A stretch of 64,000 nucleotides of DNA. Origin: Marthasterias glacialis (lineage: Eukaryota; Echinodermata; Asteroidea; Forcipulatida; Asteriidae). Below, piece after piece: positions 10,701-21,824 of the stretch. The notes under the pieces are model-generated. The model ran no database searches and was not told where the DNA came from. It worked only from the letters and a program-made list of their open reading frames with translations. The stretch's first letter is position 1. Each line of letters opens with the position of its first letter. The stretch covers positions 9,106,351-9,170,350 of the forward strand of contig OU452235.1 of the NCBI GenBank assembly GCA_911728455.2, in the 5' to 3' direction. The position numbers and the translations under genes were made by a program.

Positions 10701-13700
10701 GTAAGGTTTGATTAATTTGCAGGGCTTTAATTTGACTGTGGCTGATGTTATGAATGGCAGATGTTAAAACTGTACACCGTGTGTAATGCAGTCTGAACAA
10801 ACTCTATTATAGGACGTTAGTGCTGCCTCGAGCGGCTTATGCTATGTTCGAATACCAGACGGCTTCGGTGTTGGCTGAGGCTCCATTTGCATGTGTGAAG
10901 CCCCCGTTCGCAAAGCGCACGTTTTTAAAGGTTCACTGAAATACAAAGTATTAATGCTTTTATGTTACACCTTATGGTTTTTATAAAACGATTCACATGT
11001 AAGAAATATTTTTTTGCATTCTTGTGTATTTTTCGCATAATTTGTTTTCTTTAAAAAATAACAGTCTTCAGGAACGCTCACAAAAATAGGTCACTCAACG
11101 TGGCTTGATTCTCAATGTGACATCACATGCATTACATAATGTTTCCTGAGCTATTCCACAAAACAATTGTTCTGGGATTGGGTCTGCCAAAGGAATGACA
11201 AATATGTGTTCTTCTAGTAACAAATTCATTCTTGGTTGTAATGCATGTGATGTCTCGTTGAGAATCCAGCCATTGTTAGCAAGTGACCTATTTTTGTGGG
11301 CGTTCCTGAAGACCGTTAGTTTTTAAAGAAAACAAATTATGCAAAAATACACAGGAATGCAAAAAATGATTTCTTACAAGTGAATCGTTGTATAAAAATT
11401 ATAAGGTGTAACATAAAATCATGAATACTTTTTATTTCAGTGAACCTTTAAAGAAATTTGACGAAGCCGTGGTTTCGGGGGGGGGGGGGATACTCAAATT
11501 GTTGCACTGACATAAAGAGTGAACTTACCCTAGCAATAAAACCGAGACATGTCAAAGGACGATCCAAAGAGTCGTATATAATTATAATTATAATTATTAT
11601 GGTTTCCTATATAGCACTCAAATCCGTCACTCGATGACGCTCATGGCGCTCCATTGTTATTACCTCTGGGCCAATTTCATAGCATTGCTTAACGGTAAGA
11701 ATGGTTTTCATGCTAAGTATAGCAGAAAATTGTGCTTAAGCGTAAGCGTATTTTACAGGTCAGCAAGAAAATTAGGTGGCCAACTCGCACGTTCACCATG
11801 GATATGCATTGTTACGTCATTCATTTTCCTACAGTAAGCACCGGAAGGTTAGCATGCCTTTTCGTGTGCGTACAGTTGGCAATGCTATGAAATGGAAATC
11901 GCACAGTAAGCACAACATCGGCCGTTAAGCAGCTCTGTGAAATTTCTTTGCTAAGCAAAAAAATTGTAGGGTACCAGTCGCAATAATGTAAAATGTATGG
12001 ATTTTGGGCTGGTAACCTGTTTCTGCTCAGCAATATTTGTTCTGTGCTTAGCAAGTTTTTGCACTTACAGGCTTTATGAAATCGGGCCCTGGTCACTTTG
12101 GCCCTTTATTTCATCTCTTAAACCCTAGCTCCCTGGGGAGTATACAGCCTGTGCTGCTAAGTACGTAGCGCACCAAGCTAAATCAATCACATAAACCATC
12201 TCTGTCCTCACAGATACCCATTTACCCCTCCTGGGTGAAGAGAAGCAATTATGGTTAAGTGTCTTGATCACTGGTTAAGTGTCATGACCGGAATTCTAAC
12301 CCACACTCCACTGAACAAGCCGCAAAAACTTGAGTCCGGTGCACTAAACCGCTCTTTATGGTAAAGCATGGGACGGACACTGATCTTGTGTGCCATCAAT
12401 AAAGAAATGGTTTGCAACCTCTTTGACAGAAGCAGCAACTTAAACCCATTTCCATATTGCTGGTAAGCACCAACAAACAAATAAATGATAAACACAGAAA
12501 ATCTTGCTTAGCAAAAACAGGCCAGCATCTAAAATACCATGTAATGAACTATGCGTGTGACTTGCTCTACTCTAAAAAGAACAGTCTACACAGCAAGAAG
12601 ATATAATCACATCCTTGTTACCGCAAACTATCGGTATCTCACCATGCAATGCCTCAAAACCTATACAGTACCAGTGTTTTAATGTAAATATCTTAAATTG
12701 GAGTTGGTTTGGTTTCTTTGTTGAGGTTTTGTCAGGAAACAACACTTTGGGGAAATTCTGTGGACGTGAAGCTCCAACCGTCGACCTGACGTCACTTTCC
12801 AACGATATGGTGGTCGTGTTTCATACGGATTACTCAAGTCCACAAAGATATACCGGATTCGACGCACACTACGTTGCAGAAGGTGAACACATCATTTTAA
12901 CCCGGAGGATTTGTAATACAAGTTTGTGTGACAATTTCTTTAATTCGTAGCACCGTTCATTTTTCACACATTGGACTTTTTATTGTTTAGTCATTGACAC
13001 AATGACAGGTATGTCAAGGTTGGATCAAAATTACAACTTTTTGGAAAAACAAATATTGACGGCTAAAACAGATAAAAACACCTGGGCAATATTTGCTTGG
13101 TTGATTTGTTTATGTAATTCGTATTGCTTATTTTTAGATATCAATGAATGCGAGGAAGGGATCGACGGTTGTCAACATTTCTGCCATAATGGCCTCGGTA
13201 GTTTCTACTGCTCATGTCAGTTTGGCTACACATTGGATCAAGATCACAAAACATGCACAGGTATGACAACAAACTAGCACCACCAACGCCAGCACACAGC
13301 AACAGTAAGGAGCGCAGCGTTATCATCAACAACGGCAGCATTACAAACAGCAACATAATTCGGTGCAAAATTAACAACAAATTTGCCTAAGCAGAAATAA
13401 CACAGACAACACAAATAACAGCAGTATTAACAACAGCAACATCAAAGACTGGAGCAGCAACAGTGTCGTTCAAGGAACATTCGTTATGAAGAACATTGCC
13501 TCTTCGACAGCATAAACTTGTAAATCCTTTTGTCATCAAACTTTATGAGTGGAAAGACAACTTAGTTATTTGGTAAATTTAAAAAGCCGGTTTTCAGTTG
13601 AATTTAAAAATACCATAATCTTAAACTGTTTTATTTTCCTACCGTTGTTGGTATTTAGCTGTTCAAAATTCGTCTTGTGCTTCTTTTTATCTGTTCGTTT

Positions 13701-16700
13701 TTTTAATTTTAATTTTTTAATTTTTGTTTTTGTTTTATTTTTTTTATAGTGCACTGTTCGGGAAACATAATCGAGTCTCCATCTGGTGTTATTATGTCAC
13801 CTGGTTACCCGTACGCGTACCCTCGTCAATCAGAATGTGATTGGTTGATTCGAGCCGAGGCTGGTTACGTCATTAGTTTGACGTTTGAAGATTTTGACGT
13901 GGAGAGCCACCCGAATAATAAATGTCCGTACGATGCACTGAGGGTAAGTATGATACCGATAGCTGTGTAAAACACTTTGTTGCATCAAATTAATGGACTG
14001 AACTTGTTTGCATTAGTAATTGTTAGACGCTTTGAGGTTTTGCACGATGATAACAGATATTACTTGTAGTTCCTGAGGAGTTTTGGCTCCAAGAAGAGAC
14101 GTTTTGTTTGTTCTCATCGTTTCGCCTAGCTTTCTCTAAGTCGTCTTCAGGCTCTTCATAGTTGTACCAGCAAGCATGACATATTTTTGGTTTCAATAAA
14201 AGTTGCCATAAACCAACCGTTCATTATTAATATTATTTCTTGTATGTTTCCAGTACGCTCCTCGAGCATTTAAACCAATATATTTCATTTATCACTAGAC
14301 TAGCTTGATATACGTATTTATGGTATCACGTATAGATTAAGCAAGACAAGCGCACTCTTGGTCCTTTTTGCGGTAATATGAAGTCAGATTGGCCTCAAGA
14401 GATCAGAGCTGATAAACTCATCAAGATCTACTTTGTGTCTGACGAGAGTGGATTGAATCGTGGCTTCAGAGCCAGATTTAGATCCTCTGGTGAGTTATAC
14501 CTCTATCATGACATTACAGACGCCACAAAGGGACGGTGAATCTCAATGAATTCACCATGAATTCGATGACTGCACAAGCCAGGTTATCTCCAATGCTTTG
14601 CTTATAGTATCCAGACTCCTTTGTGTTACTGTTTTGTTATTCCTCAGTTGGTTCCTTTAAGATATCCTCTTTACCGTGATATAATATTCTCAAAGAGGAA
14701 GTGGTGGGGTACAATTGCTCTCCTACGTGAGGAACGGTAAGATGGTGGCATGGAGGTACTGTTTCACCCATTTTTAAATACGTACGTGCCTGAATAATTA
14801 TATGCCCATCTTCAATCCACTTGGATTTTCTTTATAATCCTGATGTCAACTGGTCCCAGGGTTTTGAAAAAAGTCCATCCTTGTATAAATATCATGCACT
14901 CAATTTGTAATTTTGGTCAACCTTCTATGTTATTTACAATCACAGAGTTATGCCGGCATCGAGGGAGTGATTATAATGGACAGCTGTGTGCGCGAAATAG
15001 AGGTTACAAACGGTTATTACTCTCCGTTTGATAACTTTATATAATCTCTTGACATACACTGATTCTTCGTTGTCAAACACTCATATTAAAGAACATGAAC
15101 GGCAACATCAGACAGCATGGCTGGCATACGCTTTTAAAAGATGTTAAGCCAAGTAATACGTAAACATAGTTTCTCACCCAACCTTTTCTGTCAAAGGAAG
15201 GAGGAGGCGCTAGTAATCTTTTCATTCCCCTTCCATTGTTTACCTTCTGTATTTTCTGACTGCATTCTGCCTCTCTCTTTTCACTTCTTTGATTGCCTCT
15301 GTTACTCCAGAATACCAAAGACACTAAATACACAATATAGGACGCTTGTGCCGTTTTGCACGGCAGCAGATGTAATGGCTTTTTACCTTCAAACCGCGTG
15401 ATGGCGCCCTTCCCCATGTGTCAGTTTTGCTAGAATTATTGCCACAATGTATTGCCGAACACCAAATGTTCGATCTGCCTTCACCTTTTGTAGTTGGTGG
15501 GGGTCGTTTGGCCTAAGTTTTTCCATTAAGTAGGCCCTACTCATTGCGCAAACGATCTTTGGTTTTACCTACCAAACGACAGCGGGCGCCCCCATTTAGC
15601 GTTTCATGTTTCTGAATATCTTTGTGTTTTTAGTATCTTTGAGTATACTTGTATGTGTGTGTGTGTTGTGTTGTCATTTACCTTTTGAGAAAGACTGTTA
15701 GGGTCGAAACGTGACGCCATTAACAATGTTTTGCGTTTATACCACAGGTCCCTTGGTTGGTAAGCAGTTTGCAATGGCTAATTCTATTTTCTCAAAAGAT
15801 AATAAACACATATCTAGGCGGGCGTGAAGAAGCTCCCGGGACGAGGAACTGTTTATCTTTCAATTTGGCCTAATAAAAACACTAAATAGCGGAATGTAGA
15901 TTGTAATATTTATAATATTTGATACTATAATGGTGTTGTGCATAGGTAAACCATGCGAGAATATTGAAGCCCCCACCAATGGCGTCATCTCTCTACCTAA
16001 CAACACAGTAGGAAACGATGCATTCTTTAGTTGTGATGACGGTTATCAGCTAGTTGGACCTGCGTCACGAACGTGCCTTAAGTCGGGAAAATGGTCAGGG
16101 AATGAAACAACGTGTGACGGTAGGTGTTACTTACATTCTCAATTGCACTGATACTTTTGGTATCGAACATGATAATCTCCATAGTACTTCCGCGCAGTAA
16201 ACATGCTGATGAGTCGTAAAAAACAAAAATGAATAAATGTAAACAAATGTTGGAACAAGCAGCTTGTACCTCAAAAGTTATGTTATTTTGTACAATACAA
16301 ACTTAACGAGAGTTGCGTTAATTTTGGCTACCAGTGAGTTGAAATTGCTCTCTTCTCGCTTCTGAATTACTGTGAGGTTCCTGAACAAATTTCGGAATCA
16401 ATTACAATGTTTTGTTTGTTTTAACTGAAAGTCCATGTCTTAACACTGGTCTTGATTTCCTTTTAATCAGCGAATTATACAGTTTAAGAAAAAAAAATCA
16501 TTTATTTCTACTCGCAGGATTAAATGTTTTGATGTCATGGACTTGTTACAAGGTATGTTTTCGATGTGTCAAACTGATTTTATACTTCGCATTCCTTTTG
16601 TCATAAGTGGTCAGGTGCCCTCGTCTGGCATCTAATATGAGCCAAATACAGATAACACTGAGTCATGAGTCACCAATTTACGAATCCTTGGCAAGCTATT

Positions 16701-19700
16701 CTTGTGACTCTCTGTATGAACTAAAAGGAGTGGAGGTCAGGATGTGTCAAAGTGACGGGACTTGGTCTGAAGAGGAACCAAAATGTATCCCAAGTAGGTA
16801 GAATATTTTATTTCATACTTTTACAGCAAGTTTTTATATCAATGATGTTGGACTTGGCTGCCTATGTTTATTGTACTATCAAGTATGGGCAGTGGCGTAA
16901 AGGGGGGGGGGGGGGGCACTGGGCACGTACATCCCAACTGATGTCCATGCCCCCGCCCCCGGGTGCCCCCATTTGAAATCTGGACTTTTGACACTTTTAT
17001 GCAATTTTTTGCATTAATTTCAATGTTTTTAAAACTTGTTCTAATTATTAACACGCATAATGTATTTTGATGTATTTTGTTTCACCTCAACACGTCAGAA
17101 GAGCGCTGAAAGTGGGCTTGTTCAGGAAAAATAAAAACAGAAATTACAGTTTTTATTTGCCAAAAGTGCCCCCTAGGAAAAATGGTGCCCCCCCCCCTTG
17201 TGCCCCCTAAAGATCTACCCTTGTTACGGCGCTGAGTATGGGTTAATGTTACCGTTACCCATAATGTAAGATCAAGATAACATTGTCAGTCTTAAGTTTA
17301 ACGCACTCTAGACCACAAAGTCTATTAGTTGAACTACATGATCGTACAAAAAGGTGACCCATATAACACAAAAAACACAAAAAACTGATCGATTATATTC
17401 AGATTATCTCAAATTTACATTCTCAATATTTTGTTGTAGTCTGTGGGATAAGCGCCGTTCAGCCTCGTTACCGTTCTAGATCACGCATCGTTGGTGGGAG
17501 AGAAGCACGGGCAGGCTCTTGGCCATGGGTAGTGAAGATACATGTCCGATCAAAACTCTACCGAGTGAATACCTTGTGCGGTGGGTCTCTTATCAGTGAG
17601 AATTGGGTGCTGACTGCAGCGCACTGCGTGACGTCCAGAAAACGCAAACTGACAGCGATATACGGACACAAAGTGCCAGTGGAATCGATATCTATCTCAC
17701 TTGGGATTTATGAGTTCGACGAAAGCAACGTTGTTGTAAGTTATACTTGTATTGTCTCAGTTTCAGTATCATGTATGTCCATACTGTCATATCAAATTGA
17801 AACAATACAAATGTACAACGTGTACAAAGTAATGATGAGTAGACAGTCATGTTTTACAGTCATGGTTTCCAGAACGAAAGAAAAATGTTTCAAATCAAAA
17901 CAACAATAGTTCACTTTTGAAAGATCTTACCCAGACAATAGACCGATCCATTAAGCCCCTCCCACTATGCACTCGAGCCATAATATGCGCCAACGTGTTT
18001 GTCGGACCATGGAGGAAGGAATTTTCGTTGCGCATTCACGTCTGTGATTGGTCAATACAGGTAGGGCGGGGCTTAATGGATCGGTCTATTAACTGTTTGG
18101 ATGTTTAAAGTATTATGTTCTAGGGGTCTCAAACTGTACCAATGACACTTTAATTGTCTGAATTTATCTTGATTTGGAAAAAGAAAAGAAAATGAAAGAC
18201 CTAACGACCTAACGAAACTTTGCTCCGACTAACAGAGAGCTGTCAGCCAAATCGTCAGAGCGCCCTCTTACGACACTAAACTCTATGACGGGGATGTTGC
18301 CTTGTTGCGTCTGGATAGTCCAGTTGTCTTGAACAGAAAAATTCGACCACTGTGTGTCCCGGATGAAGATACGTTCATATCGGATGGTAGCTCGGAGTAC
18401 GCTTTACTCGAAGACACCGAAGCCATTGCTGTTGGATGGGGTAAGTTTTTATGGTGAAACCCCTTCCCACTTTATTGCGGAAGGCTCGTGTATTCACACG
18501 TGGTTTGTCCCAATGCAGGCATGTTGATATTTTCCTTTCCATCATGCGGTAAAGCCTAGACTCCTGCTGCTTTTCACCATCAATATTTCAGCAGGACTTT
18601 AGCAAAATGTGGATAGTTTTTTTGAAATCGTGGCGATCTGTGCAAGATGTTTATAACACACGTTATAAAAACACTTATTTTGATTACTGAAAACTCAGTT
18701 CAAATTCTACCCTTATAATGTTTTGTTTCGTATTAACTAGGTTCAACTGGTAGGACACCAATATCAGACACATTAAAAGAAGTATTTCTACCAGTTGTTG
18801 ATCTTGAAACTTGCAATGACGCCATGGATGATCTAGTGACAGAAAACATGGTGTGCGCGGGAGTTGCAGTGGGTAAGTTATAGTAGGATTCTTTATCACT
18901 CCAATGTACAACACAAAACGCCAAGTAAACCCCGCTCACCAAGGTCATAAATATTTCCTTAACTCAAACCTACAAACAAAATCATCTTTCGAAAACCAAA
19001 TCGGGCGTACTCGACACTAACGTCAACTAAGCAGAATGATTCATGACAATCAAGACACGTTAGCTGGACAGTGTATACAAGTATAACTCTATAAACGTTG
19101 AAGTCTTATCAATCGAATACTACCGAATTTAGGCAGATGCTTTTCCGTAAGTAGCAAATAAGGAAGGTCGTGCACAAGGCGCAACTAAAACGAGTCCGCT
19201 TATTGTAAACGAAAAATCGGCGCCTACGAATGCAGAACAATTGGTGCTAAACGTAAACACATTTCACTTAACATCAATGGATTATTGCTTGCGGGCTAGC
19301 GTAAAAATTTGGTGCTTACCCTGTGACAGGTAACTGGTGACTGCGAGCGCAGAATTCAGCAGTAAAAGTAGCCATGGCATTTGGCCCTTGTGTAGTCAAA
19401 ATAACTCCATACACTGAGAAACTCACAGAAAATTCATTTTGGTCTATAATGGACCGATCTATTCAGCCCCGCCCCTAACGTGTTAACCAATCGCAGACTA
19501 GGCTATGCCACTGTCCGAAAGTCCGACAAATGTAAAGTCCGGCATGATGAAATTTAAACATACGTGCGCGTACTGACAGCGCGCGTGCACGTTATGCAGT
19601 ATGGCATTGAAGAGACCCGCAAGATGCTGCCCACGTGTACAGCGATGAGTAGCCAATACTGTGATTGGTCAATATGTTTAGAGGGCGGGCCTTAATGGAC

Positions 19701-19944
19701 CGGTCTATCGGTGGAGGCACAAGAGGCATATGATTACTTTGGAGTATTTATAATCTTTTCAGGAGGCTCAGATACGTGTATTGGAGACAGTGGAGGCCCT
19801 CTAATGGTAAAGGCTCCTGACGAGAGGTATTACGCGTACGGTATTACCTCATGGGGAGAAGATTGTGCCCAACCAGGCAAATACGGAGTCTACAGTAGAG
19901 TGGGCAACTTTCATAGCTGGATTCGGCAGATCACTGGAATTTAA
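10460..19944 (+). CDS. MASP: MASP-like complement serine protease, gene 1 (span)
   Basis: This is a spliced secreted zymogen with the full MASP/C1r/C1s order: signal peptide, CUB1, Ca-binding EGF, CUB2, CCP1, CCP2 and trypsin-like protease. Eleven exons were joined by GT-AG sites. All phases agree: 2044 nt plus the 2 nt owed by an unseen first exon give 681 residues and a stop, close to usual MASP length. The activation site is SRSR/IVGG. The triad is His (TAAHC), Asp (GDVALL) and Ser (GDSGG), and Asp six residues before Ser predicts trypsin-like Arg/Lys specificity. Known MASPs bind MBL, ficolin or collectin stalks through CUB-EGF-CUB and cleave complement components; that role here is inferred. 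The first coding exon upstream of 10460 was not found. Gene 2 lies downstream in convergent orientation. Confidence 0.9.
10926..11451. mobile_element. Long-armed inverted-repeat MITE in intron
   Basis: The outer ends TTAAAGGTTCACTGAAAT and ATTTCAGTGAACCTTTAA are mirrored, and similarity continues inward for more than 200 bp per arm, including TAGGTCACT and AGTGACCTA. The element lies between the two CUB1 exons of gene 1. The transcribed intron could fold into a long hairpin. Confidence 0.8.
11460..11640. other. Intronic spacer with G-tract
   Basis: Unremarkable intron sequence holding a run of Gs near 11477-11489 and an ATAATTATA-rich stretch near 11578-11600. Confidence 0.4.
11669..12095. 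repeat. Dispersed GGGCCAATTTCATAG-type palindromic repeats
   Basis: CCAATTTCATAGCATTGC near 11671 is answered by GCAATGCTATGAAATGG near 11880. A further related arm ends in TTTATGAAATCGGGCCC near 12090. Related fragments occur at about 19110-19395, 32470-32650 and 34255-34400. A hairpin repeat family, sometimes nested. Confidence 0.6.
12105..12362 (-). repeat. tRNA-Leu/Ser-like SINE, minus strand
   Basis: Read on the - strand, a degenerate tRNA-like head (GAGCGGTTTAGTGC, GGACTCAAG, GTGGGTTAGAATTCC) is followed by a body with TTGCTTCTCTTCACCCAG and GTATACTCCCCAGGGAGCT. The head matches the + strand copies at 44053, 46761 and 63952. Confidence 0.6.
12726..12882 (+). CDS. MASP-like gene 1, exon 3: CUB1 second half
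   Basis: The exon enters in phase 0 after TTCTTTGTTGAG and leaves in phase 1. It encodes GKFCGREAP and VVFHTDYSS...[10 protein letters not shown], the FCG and FxSD...GFxAxY signature of CUB C-termini. 157 nt. Confidence 0.88.
13138..13260 (+). CDS. MASP-like gene 1, exon 4: calcium-binding EGF
   Basis: A phase 1-1 exon of 123 nt, the same length as in gene 2. It starts DINECEEG, the classic cbEGF entry, and has six cysteines. The Asn/Asp hydroxylation motif is [10 protein letters not shown]. In MASPs this domain stabilises the CUB1-EGF dimer interface. Confidence 0.92.
13270..13470. repeat. CAACA/CAGCA-rich low-complexity intron sequence
   Basis: Simple AACAGCAACA-like degenerate repeats immediately after the EGF exon. 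No coding meaning. Confidence 0.5.
13750..13943 (+). CDS. MASP-like gene 1, exon 5: CUB2 first half
   Basis: The acceptor follows a T-rich tract ending in ATAG; entry is phase 1, exit phase 0 at GTAAGT. It encodes [28 protein letters not shown] and [17 protein letters not shown]. The first CUB2 disulphide pair is present. 194 nt, equal to gene 2. Confidence 0.9.
14336..14489 (+). CDS. MASP-like gene 1, exon 6: CUB2 second half
   Basis: This exon has no early Met codon and is easily missed. After CACGTATAG it reads [14 protein letters not shown], then [20 protein letters not shown], and exits in phase 1 at GTGAGT. It completes CUB2: FCG, then SDES...GFRARF. 154 nt; the matching gene 2 exon is 157 nt. 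Confidence 0.88.
14490..15945. other. Gene 1 intron without further features
   Basis: No coding signal or clear element. 15651-15668 is a short GT-rich run. C/T-rich sequence lies near 15180-15300. Confidence 0.5.
15946..16119 (+). CDS. MASP-like gene 1, exon 7: CCP1 (Sushi)
   Basis: A phase 1-1 exon of 174 nt, the same size as the gene 2 CCP1. It carries the four cysteines and Trp of a CCP module: [29 protein letters not shown] and TTC. The donor is GTAGGT. Confidence 0.92.
16608..16793 (+). CDS. MASP-like gene 1, exon 8: CCP2 (Sushi)
   Basis: A phase 1-1 exon of 186 nt, the same size as in gene 2. The CCP motifs are [33 protein letters not shown]. In MASPs, CCP2 orients the protease domain and forms part of the substrate exosite. 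Confidence 0.9.
16885..17235. repeat. Poly-G/poly-C inverted repeat ('GGCAGTGGCGTAA' type)
   Basis: It begins GCAGTGGCGTAAAG with a G run and ends with C runs and TGTTACGGCGCTGAG. A related element with ends AGAGGCGTAACCAG and CCGGTTACACCACTG lies at 57756-57954. This is intron 8 of gene 1. Confidence 0.5.
17440..17735 (+). CDS. MASP-like gene 1, exon 9: activation peptide, protease start, catalytic His
   Basis: Entry is phase 1, giving ICGIS, whose Cys pairs with the later PLCVP to hold the chains together after cleavage. The activation site is [14 protein letters not shown] and [19 protein letters not shown] follow, with the catalytic His and both cysteines of the His-loop. It exits in phase 0 at GTAAGT. 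Confidence 0.92.
17937..18090. mobile_element. 154-bp MITE, GACCGATC-ended family
   Basis: The left AATAGACCGATCCATTAAGC and right GCTTAATGGATCGGTCTATT are perfect inverted repeats. If the unit starts at GACCGATC, both sides are flanked by TA, which would be a TA target-site duplication. It sits in gene 1 intron 9. Confidence 0.8.
18236..18440 (+). CDS. MASP-like gene 1, exon 10: protease middle, catalytic Asp
   Basis: Entry is phase 0 after GACTAACAG. It encodes [13 protein letters not shown], the catalytic Asp in [18 protein letters not shown] and AVGWG, and leaves in phase 1 inside GWG. In gene 2 this exon is fused to the next. Confidence 0.9.
18741..18872 (+). CDS. MASP-like gene 1, exon 11: protease segment
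   Basis: A phase 1-1 exon of 132 nt that completes [14 protein letters not shown], then [13 protein letters not shown] and [12 protein letters not shown]. The cysteines fit the chymotrypsin-fold C136/C168/C182 positions. The donor is GTAAGT. Confidence 0.9.
19110..19395. repeat. Diverged hairpin-family repeat in intron
   Basis: GTGCTTAC, GCTAAACG and AGCCATGGCATTTGGCCC words mark this as a decayed relative of the GGGCCAATTTCAT family. Confidence 0.35.
19452..19705. mobile_element. 254-bp MITE, GACCGATC-ended family
   Basis: The left GACCGATCTATTCAGCCCCG and right GGGCCTTAATGGACCGGTC ends are imperfect inverted repeats of the same family as 17937-18090. It lies just upstream of the last gene 1 exon. 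Confidence 0.65.
19763..19944 (+). CDS. MASP-like gene 1, exon 12: catalytic Ser and stop
   Basis: The acceptor follows TAATCTTTTCAG. It encodes [11 protein letters not shown] with the catalytic Ser codon AGT at 19789-19791 (AGY type) and the S1 Asp, then [20 protein letters not shown], and ends QITGI-stop. Confidence 0.93.
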
Positions 19945-20127
19945 TGGAGAGTACACCTTTGCTTTTCAGGAAAACCCTTTCTAAAACTCGGTTTCATCTT
20001 TGGCAACGTTTTTTGGACTTGTTAGGAATTTTGTGGTCCCATTAATATGTACGGAGCGCATCCTCAAAATGACACACGAGCCCAAGCGTAGCTAGAGCCA
20101 AAATCGTGATGTGGAATGGTGGCTCCT

Positions 20128-20133
20128 ATTAAA
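20128..20133 (+). terminator. Possible polyadenylation signal of gene 1 (ATTAAA)
   Basis: ATTAAA lies about 184 nt after the stop, a plausible 3' UTR length. No downstream GU-rich element was checked. Confidence 0.35.
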
Positions 20134-20689
20134 AGTAAAGAGAACATTAAGTGATGTTTATGTAACATTTTATGTAACTTTTATTATTAATCAAAATTTA
20201 AACGATTATACTTTATTTACAAAATCACAAGTTCTTCACACTATCTTTCCTTAAGTTATAAATTTGAATAATTAATAATACAAAATCCCTATTTTACTGG
20301 GATTGAAAACACCAATAATCATACGCTGAAAATATTGCAATTGGTCAACATTTTAATTGGGGTTAATAACCCAAAAGGTAGACAGACGTTAATGTTTAAA
20401 TATGTTGATCTGAATTCCGTCTTAAACACATATCTTCATTTCTTTATAACCATTAATTTTCATTTATCTCTATTGATACTTATTATCTACCTTAATGATA
20501 CTTTTTATATATCATAGCTTTTGAACGCACGTTCTTCTATTATAGGTCGTTGTGTATTCTTGAATGACGTTTAACAGCGTTAATGATAAGCAAGATGGAT
20601 GATTATTAACGGTAATCATAAGTTACCGTTACTTGTGCAGGTCGATTTTTATATTTACCGTTATTTGTAATTTCTTATTACCAGTGTTG

Positions 20690-20865
20690 TAGTCAATTAC
20701 GTTTCAGTGAAGTATCAAGTACTGCCGAGTACTAGGGCCATCGAGTACCGGTACAAGAGTGTCCGAGTACCGAATATTCTGATATCCGCGTACCGAGTCC
20801 AACAGCCAAGTACCAAGTACTTGGCACTTGTATGAGTACTTAGCAAAAATACAACATGAATAAAA
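20690..20865. repeat. GAGTACC/AAGTACT-rich palindromic repeat
   Basis: Dense alternating GAGTAC and AAGTAC words follow CAGTGTTGTAGTCAATTAC. The segment near 61205-61295 starts similarly (TAGTGTTGTAGG). Probably a dispersed element end. Confidence 0.4.
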
Positions 20866-21160
20866 ACCTGCAAAATAAGACATAAATACGTATTTATTTT
20901 ATACTAATTCCCAAACAACAATTGTGTGCTTGTTATGATAACTATTTTTTTTTTAACATAAATACATCATAGACAAGTTCAATGTTACTTTTTCCAGAGC
21001 TTTATTTCACTGTTCCTTGCTCGCACGTATAGGAAAGCAGAAAAGAAATTTGACCACGAGAACTTAAAATCAGTGTCAGAGTACATTTTCAGTCGAACAT
21101 CGAATACATGAATTCGAGTACAAATTATTTTTCAATGTTATATTTACGTGAAATGTATAT

Positions 21161-21524
21161 TAAAGCCCCAGCTCAACATCGGTAAACTGACTTTAAATGC
21201 TTCCATTAGTTGCACAAATCAAGGTGTATAATAAAACCAACCTGTGAAAATGTCGGCTCATTTGGTTGTTTTATTTGCGAGAAAACAGTAAAAAATGCAT
21301 TTAGCATTTTTGTAGGCATTCCTATAGGCAGAGTTTTTGTCTCACTTAGACAAAAACTAATTTTGGAATCTTGTTTCATTTATTATTTACAAACGATAAC
21401 ACTTCAGGAAGAAGTAATTCAAGGGAAGTTTTCTACCATCAATATCTTTATATACCATGTAAGGTATATGTAAATCTGTGAGCATTTGTGTTTTTCTTCT
21501 TACCAATGTTGAGCTGGGGTTTTA
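21161..21524. mobile_element. MITE between the two protease genes
   Basis: The ends are TAAAGCCCCAGCTCAACAT and ATGTTGAGCTGGGGTTTTA. It matches 8106-8464 in the opposite orientation. A - strand AATAAA inside it (21270-21275) could serve as the polyadenylation signal of gene 2. Confidence 0.75.
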
Positions 21525-21633
21525 CGCGAGAGAAAAACAAAAAAGAATGACAAATATTTGCAGTAGATGACACGGCAAACAAGTACACGCGGAAAGTATT
21601 TCCACTGAATTCAGTCGACACCACACCCTTGGT

Positions 21634-21824
21634 TCAACGCTCCACCATTATCTTAGATTGTATCCAATCCACAAAGTTCTCCATGCGCACATACACACCA
21701 AACTTGCCTTCATTTGCGCATCCGTCACCCCATGATACCATTCCATATGAAAAGTAGCGATTGGTGGTGGCATCTCGTAGCATCAATGGGCCCCCGCTGT
21801 CCCCCTTACAAGCGTCACGCCCAC
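21634..21824 (-). CDS. MASP-like gene 2, last exon: catalytic Ser and stop
   Basis: The acceptor on the - strand is CATTATCAG. It encodes [15 protein letters not shown] with the Ser codon AGC (21796-21798), [19 protein letters not shown], and ends KIMVER-stop. It is shared by both possible protease starts. Confidence 0.93.
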
